Position numbers and translations under genes: made by a program. A DNA stretch of 64,000 nt from Pararge aegeria. Its lineage: Eukaryota > Arthropoda > Insecta > Lepidoptera > Nymphalidae. Each line of letters begins with the position of its first letter. Positions within the stretch are counted from its first letter, which is position 1. The stretch spans positions 3,162,001-3,226,000 of the forward strand of contig NC_053183.1 in assembly GCF_905163445.1 (NCBI RefSeq). Direction: 5' to 3'. Positions 1 through 12,625 of the stretch are shown in pieces. The notes below the pieces were generated by a model. The model saw nothing but the letters and a program-made list of their open reading frames with translations, had not been told where the DNA came from and ran no database searches.

Positions 1-240
1 AAACAATGACCTTCACGAATCAAAGCTGATGGCTGGACAAATAAAACATAATGAAAACAAATGCTCAAAAAAAAACTAAATATTATACCACTGATAAAGG
101 TACCTCTGTGAATACGTACAGACAATTCATATTCCGAGGTCACTGATACAGTTTGTGAATTTTCAATTGTAATCACAGACTAATGGAAAAACATAAAGGA
201 ACAGAAAATACAAAACAGTGAACAAATGTAGTGGCGATCG

Positions 241-490
241 TGAACCCCCTAATGGTCGAGACGTCCACTTATACCCCCGACGACGTGTCATGTCCAAAGC
301 AACACACGGTCACGGCCTTCAGCCTAATCAATGATTAGTCCAAAAGTCCACAAAAAGTCAGATTATTGTCGAACGTCTCCCACCTTCCCCACCCGATGTC
401 GTCGTGCCCTCGGGCTCTTCTCATGGCGAGCTTTCGCACTCGCCCCCCTTCCCCGGTGACGCAGTAGCAACCCCTCAGGTGGTTATCGGC
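241..490. other. GC-rich block in AT-rich DNA
   Basis: Pyrimidine- and CG-rich sequence (CTCCCACCTTCCCCACCCGA, CTCGCCCCCCTTCCCCGG) unlike its surroundings. No supported reading frame. It may be the remnant of a mobile element or a regulatory island; I cannot tell which. Confidence 0.3.
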
Positions 491-1726
491 AAGTGTTAAT
501 CCGAAAAAGTAAAAAGTAAGTCAAGGGTCAAGTTTAAAGTCAGTATGACAGAACTGCGTAAACTCAACTCCACTGTGGCATTAGTAATTTTACTTCTAAA
601 ATTACTAGTGGCACACTTGTATCACGTTATCAAATTTCAATTAGTTCATGATTACTAATTTGTATCTTGAAAAAGGGTCTGTGGACTATCAAACTCTTCG
701 ACAACTCATAGCATATGTTTGATATGACCTCTATTTATTTAATTTGTAGTGCGTAAGTGATCAGGGTAGTTACGCCATGCGTATATAAATTACTCGTGAG
801 ATGGACTACATTTAGGTACTGTCGACTAATTTCTCGTATAGTCTGCGTTTTTAATGTTTAATTTAAAAACAAAAAAGTGTGGCTAAATTGAACGTTATTT
901 ATGCTGTACTTAGCCTTACATGCCCAAACACGGTTACATTTAAAATTAATTAAGCACTGCATTATTACCAACTTGTTTATCATAATTGCCATCGCAGAAT
1001 GAATTGCTCTATTTATGAATGGTCCGAAATCAACACATTCGTCATCCAGTTTCGGACGTACAGTTTCAGGGACGTCCAGTTTCGGACCTAGATGAGTTTT
1101 AGTTGCATTAGAATATCTACAGCCTTTGTGCATGTGTTTTGTATTATCGATAATTTTGTTAACCTGGCTTTCTATTTGTATGTGAAAAGTACAAATAAAG
1201 ACTTCTTCTTCTTCTTAATTCGGACACAAGCTTCTTCTCTCAAAGAGAAAGAGATTATATCTATATATTATACACTCCCTTACTGCTCAAACAACTGTCT
1301 CGCAGTCTAGTAGTTGCATATCTGATTTTGGAAAACGAGTGTTTGGTGCCCATTTATATGTTGTTAGAGACTGAAATATGTGTTGTGTTCTCAACATGTG
1401 ATATTAATTGTTGATGCCTGACATTGGAAGACCTGTAGCCTTCACCTGTGGTTATGTAGTGGGACACTTACTTAGCTTGACAATATATTAATTCCATTGT
1501 CACGGAACTTACATAGCTATGAACAATCCAGCACTAATGTATCAAAGCAGCCACTTAATAAATGGATTATATTATATCGAAACGGAAATACAAACGAATC
1601 AAGTTAAATAAAAGCATATAAATATCAACACGTATGGTATTTTTAAACCATAAAACCCCAAAATACAAATCGGGGAACTCTCGATAACAGTTGATAAAGG
1701 AGACATGTCAGAACATGCTTCACAAT

Positions 1727-1885
1727 TATATGCTACTGCAGATAACTGAGTTCACACGGTTTGATAGGGCTTCGACGCTTCCGGCGACTTGTCCAGACCT
1801 GCGCTCGATATCGACCGACACTTCCGGCGGACACCGCATGATACTGTACATTGTGCTGGCGATACGACATTGACCTATAGAGTAA
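1727..1885 (-). CDS. Doubtful minus-strand exon candidate
   Basis: GC-richer than its surroundings. Entering after CTCTATAG in phase 1 (matching the 30124 exon) gives an open frame: GQCRIASTMYSIMRCPPEVS, then VDIERRSGQVAGSVEALSN. The donor is not convincing. The peptide could equally come from an old transposable element. Listed only because it is the one phase-compatible open stretch I noticed. Confidence 0.15.
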
Positions 1886-3820
1886 GTAAACATTGGTGAA
1901 TCAAACGATCGTTGTTAAGAACGTATGAAGAAACGTGCTCTATTTATCCGCACAGAAAAAGCTTTCAAACTTATAACTTATAATACCATCGTTAAAGTCT
2001 GGAAATGCATACAAACTAACCAGAATTAACCGTTTCGAATGGGATAGAATTTAGTCAATGATACTAAAATTGACATCATAGTTAACAAAAATTGACAACA
2101 CATAAAAACTCGACAATCCAAGCTCAGACACTACGCTTCGGTTGGCGACGAATTATTTCATAATCCAATTACTGATGTCTACGACAAACCTAACACTGTG
2201 TCATGCAAATTACACACGCATCAACGCACTATGTAGAGTACAAGGTGATATTTTCAGAACGATCAGAAAGTCTGTTTTTCGGACTGTTTTTAATCAGAGT
2301 TGTTTCTTTGTCGTCTAGGAAATGGTGTAAAGTTTCAAGGACAAAGGTATTGACGAAAATGTTATACGAACATTGTTTTTTTTTTTCAGATTTAAGATGC
2401 AAAAATCACCTGCTTTTTCTTCTTTTTCTTGGTATATATTCTATCACAGGGAATCTTCTATATTTGAATTTGATATCTTTTATCGCTGGCTAGAACAGTG
2501 ACTTACGAAAGTAGATTTCCAATACATAAATAACTACTTGCAAAAAAGTCGTAATCCTACATTAAATGTTAGAGATCTTTTACTCTGTCTTGGTGAATCG
2601 ATTACGGTAATAAGATACTTTCCTAGTAAATTATTTTATCATGTATTTACTATGCACATATCGGTATGACCGCGCCAAAAAACTTACCCATTTTAACCTG
2701 ATTCAATCTATCTTGTCCTACTGTTTGATTGCCACTCTATCATACTTGCTAATCATATTTTTTGGTTACTCTACACTTCGAAAGATTGACTAGACATGTA
2801 CAAATTAATTAACATACGAAAATCAATTTAACGAATGCACGTTTTTACCGTTATTTATTTTAATTAGGAAATGATTTGCGGTAGATTGAAATATTACAAA
2901 AAATGCTATAGAAATTTCATATTTATTTATGAATGGAATCTGTCGATCAGAATGGACCATCAAAAAAGCCAAAATAGAAATATTATCTATTAGAAATTTA
3001 TTGAACTTCGGTAAATAAATCATATCATAGCTATGCAACTATGATTTATTTTCCGAAGCGGTTTTACTCTTTAAAGATCCGGTCTTAAGTCTAACGCAGA
3101 TTTTCGCCCCATTTAATAATCAATCTAATCCGAAATATTCGGATGGCAGAATTCATTAAGTGGTGATATCCTTATCTACAGGAGCGAGCAAAAAAGAAGG
3201 ATAGCACGTTTAGATTTAGAATTACATTTTGGATTACATTTACTTGATGATTTCGGACCATATATATTTCACGCCTCACATGCGAAGCGTTGGGTATTAC
3301 TGTCAGTTGACGCATACAGAGTGATAACTTAAAATGTCACTTTAAAATGTCACTTTTTTTATTCTTTATTGCTTTTATAAGTGAATATAAATATACAAAT
3401 GTTGAGAAGAAACACAATTTTTAACACTCATGATATTTTTAAATCTCTATTTATTATTTAAACGAATTAAAAAATGTTAAAGTTCTGTCTTGGACGTCCG
3501 TGCGTCTGTATGTGCGGATCCCGCATCTTGTGGTCACGATAACGAGCGAAATACTTCACTTATCGAGTTGGTTTTTTTTATAGGCTTCAGTTTTTTGAGG
3601 AAAAGAATAGAACTTTGCCTCTTGAACCTCAATTTTATTGTAATGAATAAGATTATGAGGCGTGCACTTTTGGATTTACCAAATGTTTTGTTTTACATGC
3701 ATTGAGACACGATATAATTAATATATTGTGGCTCAACGCATAAGTCTTATATTGAGCCTGCTTTTGTGCAATGCATGAAAACGTAAATACAGTCTAGTTT
3801 CTTCATATAAGTAAATTTTT

Positions 3821-4068
3821 ATCATCATCATCAAATCAACCCATTACCAGCACGGGTCTCACAATGAGAAGGGTGTCGGCCGTAGGCCACCAAGCTGGCC
3901 CAGTGCGGATTGATGGACTCCACACGCCTTTGAGAATTTTATGGAGATCTCTGAGGCATGCATATTTTCCTTCACCGTGGAAGCAAGTGATATTTGAAGA
4001 GGATTCGAACTCGGCCCCTGGAAAGTGTAGCCGAAGTCTCGAGTGGTTAACCACTCGGATATCATGAT
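3821..4068 (-). mobile_element. tRNA-derived SINE, family B (ATGATG tail)
   Basis: On the minus strand a tRNA-like head (GAGTGGTTAACC, B-box GAGTTCGAATCC) is followed by a body with GCAAGTGAAGGAAAA-like and GCCAGCTTGGTGG-like parts, ending GGGTTGAT..(ATGATG). Same family as 6903, 9461, 12198, 36805, 43722 and 62131. Confidence 0.7.
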
Positions 4069-4805
4069 TGTTACAATGAATTTTTACATATTCTTACGAT
4101 TTCTTAAACAAATTTTTAAATTATAGTGATATTTGTTTCTAAAGGGGTTTCTTATGCTCTCTAGTCTCATAGGATGCCCGTTACAAACAGTCGGTTTTTT
4201 GCTAGCGTCAATTGCGTCAGCGTCAGCGTCACCATCAATTAGCAAAATATTCATACCATCGACATGAAAATAAGTACATTTAAGAGGTTTTTTTTTAATT
4301 AGGTATTTCTTTTTTTCCTTTAACTATAAATACTTTTTTTTTATTTTTTAAATCTACTTATTTTAACCGTGGTCTACGCTAAGCCTAATTCAATTTTCAA
4401 CGTACATCACGATTTTGGTGCCCAATCGCAGATCGCAGTAAGATGAAACTTACAGTAAATCTCAATTTGGACCTTGGATGAGGTACAATGATTGATGAAA
4501 CAATATTCGTAACGTAATGCGTTCTTGATTGCCTCGCCGTTATGCCTTGCCTCCAGTTTTCGTTGCCCGTGAAGAAACAATAGCGCGATCACGAACAATA
4601 GATACCAATAGATGATTGTTATCTGCAGGTTTTGTTTATTCTAATTTGCCAAAGACTATTCCATTATTATCGCTGGGCCCTGATATTGTATTGCATTCAA
4701 ATCTTAACAAAACTCAACTACAGTGTATTACGTAAATATATATATTTATGTAATACAATGTAGTACCTACTTGTATAAAGAGATGTAATATTTATGAACA
4801 TTTTT
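4069..4805. other. Gene-free; near-perfect hairpin at 4724-4757
   Basis: The only structure I see is the palindrome TGTATTACGTAAATA/TATTTATGTAATACA, 17-bp arms with one mismatch and no loop. Otherwise AT-rich DNA. Confidence 0.5.
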
Positions 4806-4945
4806 TGTCTGGTGGGAGACTTTGGTCGAGGCTAGTTACCACACTACTGACAAAGACGTGCCCGCTCAGCGATTTTAGTGTTCAAGTGCGATGTCGCAAA
4901 GAAACTAATGTAATGACTACCATACTGCCTAACAGTATTTTTTTA
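4806..4945 (+). mobile_element. SINE family C fragment
   Basis: GGTGGGAGACTTTGGTCGAG, then GACAAAGACGTGCCCGCT and CGATGTCGC match the longer copy at 40046-40440. Truncated at both ends. Confidence 0.6.
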
Positions 4946-6260
4946 AAATATTGTTTATGTTTTTGTTACAGAATAGTTATTCTTATTTAAGGGACGTAAA
5001 TTTATGTCAAATAATACCGTTATTTTAAATAGTACTGCATTAAGGGATGGTAGTAAGCTCATAAATCAAAATGTAACTGATAATGTATTTTTCATTTTTA
5101 ACAAAGTTATAATTTCGTGCTATCTCGATCTAAAAGACATTGGCGAAGTACTTGTTGCTTGTTATAAAAGCCATACACAAGAATTGAAGTGATCATATAA
5201 ATCATATCGTGTTAGAAACAATTATAAAGAGAAATAAGTAAAAGCCACAAACAAGAATTGAAGTTACGATATCTGTACTTGTGGTAGAAAAAAATATATC
5301 TAAGTAGAAAAAAGGATGTAGAAACAATACATGAATGAAGAACTGCAAGCAATAAGGAAAGAAAGACTAGAGTGCACTCCAGTTCATTAAAAGAAGAAAA
5401 AAACTATATATAATCCGAATTGCAATGTTCTTGAGAAATTATAATTTTATTTTCAATATGCGTGGTAAATGAATTTAAATCACAGCCTTGATGTATTATG
5501 TTAAACAAGAAGACTGACAGACGTTTTGTCAGTTCAGCTGTTATCTGTACGTAATCTACTAAAAGGATCATTACTGTAACAATTTTATTTTTAATTGCAT
5601 CAGTAACATCAATCGTAACTGAATTCATAAGGTCAGTCTTTTTACACGCTTTATATTAGCTTCACCTGAATGTATGTTTGTAACCAACTGCTTTGGACTT
5701 GATTTTGACCCTCTTCAAACAGTCTGATGACAATCCACTAATTTGATAAGAATATTCCATTTTTTTATTTGCAAAATAAGATTTTTGTTAATTAATATTA
5801 TTTTTATCTATAAGTCGATAAAACAGGAATTATGTTAATTTTAATTTTCAACCATTATCTTTAGCAGATTTCTCTAATACTAACAAATTGGATGGTGAAT
5901 GGTAAACCGATTATTTTTGCTATAATAAATATAGTAGTTAAAGATAAACTAAAAATCACGCTTTTATAAATAAACTAAACTAAAAGGTGGAAATTAGTTT
6001 GGTTTTTTGATACCAAGCGTGTTTTTTGTATTACAGACATGACAAAATATTATTCCTGTTCTTTTTTTTGTCACATAACTTTATTTTTTTGTACTAATAA
6101 TTGAAGAATCAAAAAGATGACCTTGCTGCATTGGCGTGCACTGGGTTTCTTACCAGGGTGTAAAATTGCATTAAACTCCAAAAATCCTATGAGAGTTGTA
6201 TATCAGTTTTAGGGTAGGCACTGCTTTTGTGCATGTATGTAGTGCACGCCACTGCCTTGC
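4946..6260. other. Gene-free AT-rich stretch
   Basis: No gene. Positions about 6130-6255 carry a small repeat bounded by GGCGTGCACT and GTAGTGCACGCCACTG (inverted), related to the insert at 42973-43098. Short frames at 5004 and 5404 have no coding character. Confidence 0.4.
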
Positions 6261-6269
6261 TGATAAGTA

Positions 6270-6490
6270 GTCAACCATCGGCTATGAACAGAGCAACGCT
6301 TCGCGGGGCATGCAAGGAACACCTAATTCAAGTGCCGCCCAGTGTCCATTAGCCTGAGGTAAAGGAATTAAGCCAAGTGGCTGTAATTACACAAGCATAT
6401 ATGATGATTGGCGGTAAAAATAAGCAAAGCGGTAATACTTCATAGTACTACTTAGCGGTAATACTTCTGGAGCTGTCACAAAAGTTTTAC
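6270..6490 (+). repeat. Interspersed repeat family D
   Basis: Contains GGGCATGCAAGGAACAC, GCCGCCCAGTGTCCAT and AGCTGTCACAAAA, shared with 12375, 40500, 54205, 57345 (inverted), 56515 (inverted) and 59865 (inverted). Class not determined. Confidence 0.6.
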
Positions 6491-6628
6491 CATTACTAAT
6501 CTAAATGTTATCACGCAATTATATTATATTGGTACCGTATCTAGTATATCTCAGACTTTAAGTTATAATACTAAAGTTAATATAAATTGTAATTGATGTA
6601 TCTAAAAGTCAAAAGTTTGAGTCTTTCG

Positions 6629-6890
6629 GACGCCGATTGGCGCAGTTTGCAGCGACCCTGCTTTCTGAGTCAAAGGCCGTGGGCTCGATTACCACAACTG
6701 GAGAATGTTTGTGTGATGAGCATGATTTTTTTTTCTTTTGTTTATATGTATATTATAAGTATTTATGTATAGTATTCATAAAAATATTCATCAGTTACCT
6801 TAGTACCCATAATACAAGCTACGCTTACTTTGGGGCTAGATGGCGATGTGTGCGTTGTCGTAGTATATAAAAAAAATAAAAATAGATTAA
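6629..6890 (+). mobile_element. tRNA-derived SINE, family A
   Basis: Head GGCGCAGTTTGCAGCGACC, B-box-like GGGCTCGATTACCAC, body GATGAGCATG..ACACAAGCTACGCTTACTTT, end GGCGATGTGTGCG, A-rich tail. Full length, about 260 bp. Confidence 0.75.
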
Positions 6891-6902
6891 TCAATTATAG
6901 CG

Positions 6903-7196
6903 ATCACCATCATATCGACCCATTAGCGGCCCACAAGGCCCTGGTCTCCTCCCACAATGAGAATGGGTTAAGGCCGTAGTCCACCACGCTGGCCCAGTGC
7001 GGATTGGTGGACTCCACATACCGTTAATAAAATTATGTAGAACTCTCAGACATGCAGGTTTCACGATGTTTGCCGCCGTCGAAGCAAGTGATATTTTTAA
7101 TTACTTAAAACGTACAACGAGGTGCTGGGATTAGAACTCGACCCCCCGAAACTGAAGTCGAGCTCCTACTCACTGCGCTATCACCGCTTCGATTAT
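6903..7196 (-). mobile_element. SINE family B, near full length
   Basis: Minus strand: head GCGGTGATAGCGCAGTGAGT with B-box GTCGAGTTCTAATCC, body, and end GGGTCGATATGATGG. The best preserved head of this family in the window. Confidence 0.75.
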
Positions 7197-9460
7197 AGCG
7201 ATATATCCACTAAAATAAATTACATGTTATACGATGAAAAGACTTTTGCCTTGCAATAAGACACATGAATAAAGTGACTTAGAATTCATAAAACCCACGG
7301 ATGGAGTAACCTGTAAAAATAAGTTTTATTTTTAATTAAATACCCCAAAAAACAAGCAAAACCTTGTAAATAAACTACATATAACTCCTTCCGAGGTTGT
7401 TATTAATTTCTTTTAAGAGGTTACAACGCCCCGAGCGTTCGTTGCCGGCCGATGGTCAAGTGAAAGGATTAAAAAAACTGCAATATTGATCTGAAGCTCC
7501 GATTAGCTTTAAATATCAACAGTAAATTTTCAAAAGAACCAGTTGCGCAAAATTTGCATTTAAATTTAGCTCGTATGTTAACTGCTTTTACCTAAAGGAA
7601 ATATGAAATTGAATTTATAAAAAAAACATTTTTTTTCGTTTGCGTTGACTTCGGAGTTGGGTCTACGAAGTAACAAAAAAAATATATGTACGGCTTTGGG
7701 GTCTGCTGTACATAATGTAAATAGTATATATATAGCTCATGGGAAGCGTGCGGTGATGCTGACGCGTTTTGTACAACAAAAAGGGTACAATTTATATATA
7801 TATATATGCACATACATATGGAATTAAGAACATATATAACCCTCATTCAAATATTATTGCAGAGCATTGTTTCCAAAAACAGTAAAAAGGCGCGGAATGT
7901 TGCGCTGGCAAACTTTTTCTCATATTCCCATTTTATGGTAAACGTTTAGCACATAAGAGGTAAAATAATTACTGTCAACTGCAAAATGGTATGAAGTAAC
8001 TAACCGCCTGTTCGAGAAACAATACTAAAATAGAGTGGTTTTTGATGCTTCAATATAAGTCGTGTTCACGGTTTCTGCATGTTATTAATTCTTTGAACAC
8101 ACAGTAGGTATGCATCTCTCTCTCTCTCTCTATGGTCGTTCCTTCATCACTGAAGATCGTGGTCCTGGTGAGATCTCAACTTCGCGTTGGTAAACTGTCT
8201 CCATCGACTTCTGTTGGATGGTTGGTTAGGTATGCATATGCCTTATAAAAAGCCTTCGGTGACTATGACGAGAGTTCCATTTTTTTTGTTCACCCAAAAA
8301 GTGTTCACCGCGCCTAAAGGTTTCAAGAATTGCGGAACGTTATTATTGCGACGACTTTTGAATTTTTTTTTTAAATATTCGTGACGCAATTTATTTATTC
8401 CGTTTTAGTGTCAGCATTCGTTCACGTCTGTGCAATTAAATTCTAAATTTATAGATCGTACACCTTCATGGGATTGTGTATATGTGTAATTTACACTAAC
8501 TAAGTGGTGGTCAGGCGATGATCGCAATAAATCGAGATCTAGATAAGACTTTCACGTCTAGCCTAGAGTCTAGAACCTTCCGCGATCGCAATTAGGTGAA
8601 CTATTAATAAACAACAATATTAATGTGAGAGGCCTGTTGAATAATGCGCAGAAAAGTGATCGTTCGCCATTCGAATACAAGTTACATCAGGTCTAACTTC
8701 CTAAGCACATGTAGATTCAGTGTTTCCTGGGCGTTATTCAACGAATCTTTTAAAAAACTAGCTTATAATACATAAGCACAGTTGTGGTTATTAATATCTT
8801 TAATATCTAAATTATGTGTATACAAGTTAGAAACATTGCTTTCCCTTAATTCTGATTTTAATATCCTGACATAATGTTGTCAAAATTTAGAATGACATCG
8901 CTACATAGGCAATAAATAATGCAAAACCTTAGTCGGGCATTAATTAAATCATAATTAAAAAATACTAGAATCCCACTTCTGTTTTTGAATTATTGATCAG
9001 ATCAGCTCAGATTTCAACAGACCAACCAAGTTTTCCACTTAACGTGAATGGCAGCATTCATTCATTGTATACAAATTAGGTATTTACTACCTTTATGTAG
9101 TTAAAAGTGTGTTAAAATAAAAGTTTATTTCTCTCTTCCATTAATCAGTATTTTGATGCGAGTGCAGATAATAATAATTGTAGTGGACTTATTATATATC
9201 TGCATTTGTCGTAAGTGTCATAGCTGACTTATATGTGATCTACATACTTGACTATCAATTACTACCGACACCTTAGATAAAAATCTAAAATCTCGAGATA
9301 CCTGTGGTAATATAAATAGGAGTCACTCGTTCATAATTTGTTTGATAAAATAATTAATTGGTCCTCACTTTTTGTCTCTACCGTTTTTTTATCATCTTTA
9401 TCTGACAACCTGTATCCTATTTATAAACAAGTTACCAGTTACATACGATACTAGTATATT
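7197..9460. other. Gene-free stretch around repeat E
   Basis: Apart from repeat E it holds a (CT)n run at 8117-8132, followed by a GGTCGTTCCTTCATCACTGA-type segment to 8229 that looks like an interspersed repeat fragment, and plain AT-rich DNA. No gene seen. Confidence 0.4.
7838..8065 (+). repeat. Unclassified repeat family E, copy 1
   Basis: Starts CCCTCATTCAAATATTATTGC and includes CCAAAAACAGT, GAGGTAAAATAATTACTGTCAA and GTGGTTTTTGATGCTTC. Shared with 22050-22275 and, inverted, 36400-36650. No tRNA head or open frame seen. Confidence 0.6.
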
Positions 9461-9586
9461 ATCATCATAATCAACCCAGTACGGGGCACAGGTCTCCTCC
9501 CGCAATGAGAAGGGGTTAAGGCTACGGTCCACCACGCTGGCCAAGTTCGGATTGGTGGACTTCATACACCTTTGAGAAAATTATGT
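9461..9586 (-). mobile_element. SINE family B, 3' part
   Basis: ATCATCATAATCAACCCAGT..GGTCTCCTCCCGCAATGAGAAG..CACGCTGGCC; stops abruptly where family C begins. Confidence 0.65.
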
Positions 9587-9589
9587 GGA

Positions 9590-9728
9590 TGGTGGTGGGG
9601 CCACGGCCAAAGCTTCCCACCTGAGCAGACCAGAGAAACATCGAGATCGGCGATCGACACGGGACCTCCCTTCCACTTATGAGACCACAGCACTCACCCC
9701 TACCCTTGGGAGGTCATCCAACAATCTG
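9590..9728 (-). mobile_element. SINE family C, head part
   Basis: Minus strand of GGGCCACGGCCAAAGCTTCC..CAGACCAGAGAAA..GGGACCTCCC..TTATGAGACCACAG; abuts the family B copy. Confidence 0.5.
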
Positions 9729-9895
9729 TTTTTTTTTATTTATTTATCAAATAAAACAATTGCATCAAAATGGTAAGTATAAATTCACCGAAAAAACCGC
9801 AGAGGTTTGTGCTCGGTGCCTCTCTGCAGCGATTACTTTAGGTGTTTAATTAGAAGAATAAAAAACAGCTGTAAATAAATCCATATAAACTATAT

Positions 9896-10175
9896 GACGA
9901 CCCAGTGACGCAGTGGGCAGCGACCCTGCTTTCTGAGTCCAAGGCCGTGGGTTCGATTCCCACAACTGGAGAGTGTTTGTGTGATGAACATGAATGTTTT
10001 TCAGTGTCTGGGTGTTTATCTGTATATTATAAGTATTTATGTGTATTATATTCATAAAAAAATATTTATCAGCTTTCTCAGTACCCATAACACAAGCTAC
10101 GCTTACTTTGGGGCAAGATGGCGATGTGTGTATTGTCGTAGTATATTTATTTATTATTATTATTATTATTATATT
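9896..10175 (+). mobile_element. SINE family A, full length
   Basis: GACGCAGTGGGCAGCGACC, GGGTTCGATTCCCACAACTG, body, then TATTTATTTATTATTATT tail. Confidence 0.75.
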
Positions 10176-10610
10176 AGACACAAAAGATTCAGCCCATTTT
10201 TTAACTTCGCTAAAAAATATTCTTAAAGCTTATTACGCTTAATGTTCAGATGTTATAGGTTAAAACTGGCTATTAAAACTAGAGTCACAACAAATGGTAT
10301 ATTTCGATCTGAAAGTAGGTACTAAGTAAAGAAATAACTACAGGTTTAACAAGTGTTTTCTGTTCTTCTTATTTTAGACGGCCTATTAAAGCTATTTTTA
10401 TAGCTGTTATTGTTTTAAAAGTACCATTTGTCGCGTACACTTTCAAGATGGAGACATTTTCAAGATATTCCGGTTTTAGGGCGCGGCCCAGTCGACTGGC
10501 CTAGTGATCTTAAGTAGCATTGTATTTAAACGGTAAATGATCCACTTTAGACTAGTAGCTGCCGTTCGTGACTTTGTATAACTTTGTTTTAGTAAAAATC
10601 CTGCGGAAAG

Positions 10611-10864
10611 TAAAATAAATAAACATACTACGACACACACATCGCCATCTAGGCTAGAAAAGCGTAGCTTGTCATAACACAAGGTACTAAGATGATTGAT
10701 GAATATGTTTTTATGAAGAATATACATAAATACTTATACAGATAAACACCCAGACACTGAAAAGCATTCATGTTCATCACAAAAACATTTTCCAGTTGTG
10801 GAATGCGAACCCATAGCCTTGGACCCAGAAAGCAGGGTCGCTGAACACTGCGCCAATCGGCCGC
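10611..10864 (-). mobile_element. SINE family A, full length
   Basis: Reverse copy: AAATAAATAAAC tail at left, CACATCGCCATCTAG, AAGCGTAGCTTGT, and head ending GCGCCAATCGGCCGCC at right. Confidence 0.75.
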
Positions 10865-11219
10865 CAAACTGTATGTTCTTTCGGGCTAAAGACCTGGCTG
10901 TAGGGCCAATTCTCAAGCTATATTTTGCGTCGCTCTATGGCCTACGATTACAATGTCATTTAAATCTATGCATACTTTATGCATCGGTGATTACGATTCC
11001 GAGTGTTTTGTTTGTTTTCCAGGAATAAAAAGTACCAGGATGCCATGTATGTTGTCTGCTGGATTGGTTAAGCAATCGCGTCGTGTTTATGTGATAAAAT
11101 AACGAACGTAGAAATAACAAATTTCTGTAAGAGCAATGGAATAGCTAAGGTACTAAGAACATACTCGTAAGACAGTAGAATTAAGTCTTTAAATTTTAAA
11201 AGTGCTCATAAAATAATAT

Positions 11220-11514
11220 CTTAATATATATAAATCTCTTGTCACGATGTTTGTCCGCGATGGACTCCTAAACTACTTAACCGATTTTAAATTAAATTGG
11301 CTCACCGTGAGCAGTCTGTTCCAACTTAAGAGATAGGATAGTTTCGATTTTTAATTATAGTCGCAATTTTATTTTATTGCAAATTATTTTTCTATAATTA
11401 ATTGACAGTCACATGTTATATACATATAATACTACTATACTAATTTAAGGCTTAGCGATACTGAATGCTTTAAAAACAAAATCAAACGCAGAAGAAGTCG
11501 CGGGCAACAGCTAG
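11220..11514 (+). mobile_element. Helitron-type element
   Basis: Ends GAAGAAGTCGCGGGCAACAG then CTAG, preceded by the family segment AAGGCTTAGCGATACTGAAT. The hairpin-then-CTAG end and lack of target duplication fit non-autonomous Helitrons. The left end is approximate. Confidence 0.55.
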
Positions 11515-12197
11515 TAGTATAATATAAATATCTTTAGATAAATTTTAATAAACTTTGCAATAAAATTGCTTCGGTAAAACTCAATTAAACTAAGTTCAAC
11601 TTTTATACACCCTTCCAGTAGATTAAAAAGACATAACTGTAACAAATCCTTGATATAGATTCAAAAGACGTACAATCAATTGAATAGATTGCCTGATTAC
11701 ATAGATTCCGTTCCGGATACGTAAGTTTGTTTTAAAAACCCTTGTTAACTAAATCGCTGGGTTTTAGAGGCTTACACGCCAAGAAATAGGACATTACGAT
11801 GCCTCATCGTTGTCGATAAACACATTACCAGTGTGGGACACCACTCGGACATATGATACGTGGGAAAAGGATCCTACGTAACCCTTACTTCGAGTCACAG
11901 TTTAATGGCCATACAGTTCTCGCGTGGAAGCGGTGATAGCCTTGTGGGCATTTCACACATGCGCAACAGCACTACCCTAAAATTGATATGTATCGTATAT
12001 ATCTCGTATAGGAGGAGAATTATTGCCTATACCTTACACCCTGGTAAGAAACCTAGTGCACGCCACTGCTAGTGGGTAAGGCTTCGATTTCTTAGTTTTG
12101 GGAGTTATGTAGGTGTTTAATTTAAGCAGTGGAATATCACTTGTTTTAACGGTGAAGGAAGGGTAATTCATTATTTAATATAATTTTATATAATTAG

Positions 12198-12350
12198 GAA
12201 CCTGAGAGTTCAGTCTCCAATCCTTAAGAGCGTGTGAAGTCTACCAAATCGCATTTGGCCAGCGTGGTGGATTACAGCCTAAACCCTTCTCCTGAGAGGA
12301 GAGCTGGGCCCTGTAGTAGGCCGATGACGGGTTTATATTGATAATAATGA
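12198..12350 (+). mobile_element. SINE family B, 3' part
   Basis: GTGTGAAGTCTACCAAATCG, CCAGCGTGGTGGATTACAGC, CTGAGAGGAGA, then GGGTTTATATTGATAATAATG. Confidence 0.6.
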
Positions 12351-12374
12351 CTATCCTCGCGTGTTTATTCATAT

Positions 12375-12625
12375 AATTGACAGACCAAGCAGATAGCCTA
12401 CCTAAGTCCAACGCCTTATCCTATAATCAGAGTAACACTTTTCGGAGCATGCAAGGAACACAGCCTGCAAAAAGCCGCCTTGTATCCATCAAGCTGAGGC
12501 GTAGGTGTTAAGCCTCATGTGCCTGCAACTATACTGGCAACCACGCCCTTCAACCGGAACATATGCTGCTTGGAAACTAAGCAGAACTAAGCATAGCGGA
12601 ACTTTCTTAAACAAACTATTTGAAA
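12375..12625 (+). repeat. Repeat family D, long copy
   Basis: ATTGACAGACCAAGCAGATAG at the left, GCATGCAAGGAACACAGCC, GCCTCATGTGCCTGCAACTA, CTGCTTGGAAACTAAGCAGA. The most complete forward copy. Confidence 0.6.

Larger units (their letters stand above)
1..3820. other. Gene-free AT-rich stretch
   Basis: Probably intronic or intergenic to the minus-strand signal-peptide gene. Apart from the GC-rich block at 241-490, a short inverted repeat at about 577-602 (TAGTAATTTTA / TAAAATTACTA), a repeated GTCCAGTTTCGGAC at 1046-1086 and the doubtful exon at 1727-1885, I recognise nothing. Confidence 0.5.

Noticed and set aside
9846..10242. Several 67-111-residue frames on both strands
   Set aside because: They coincide exactly with a SINE family A copy; the same peptides recur at every copy (6637, 20101, 45109, 62121).
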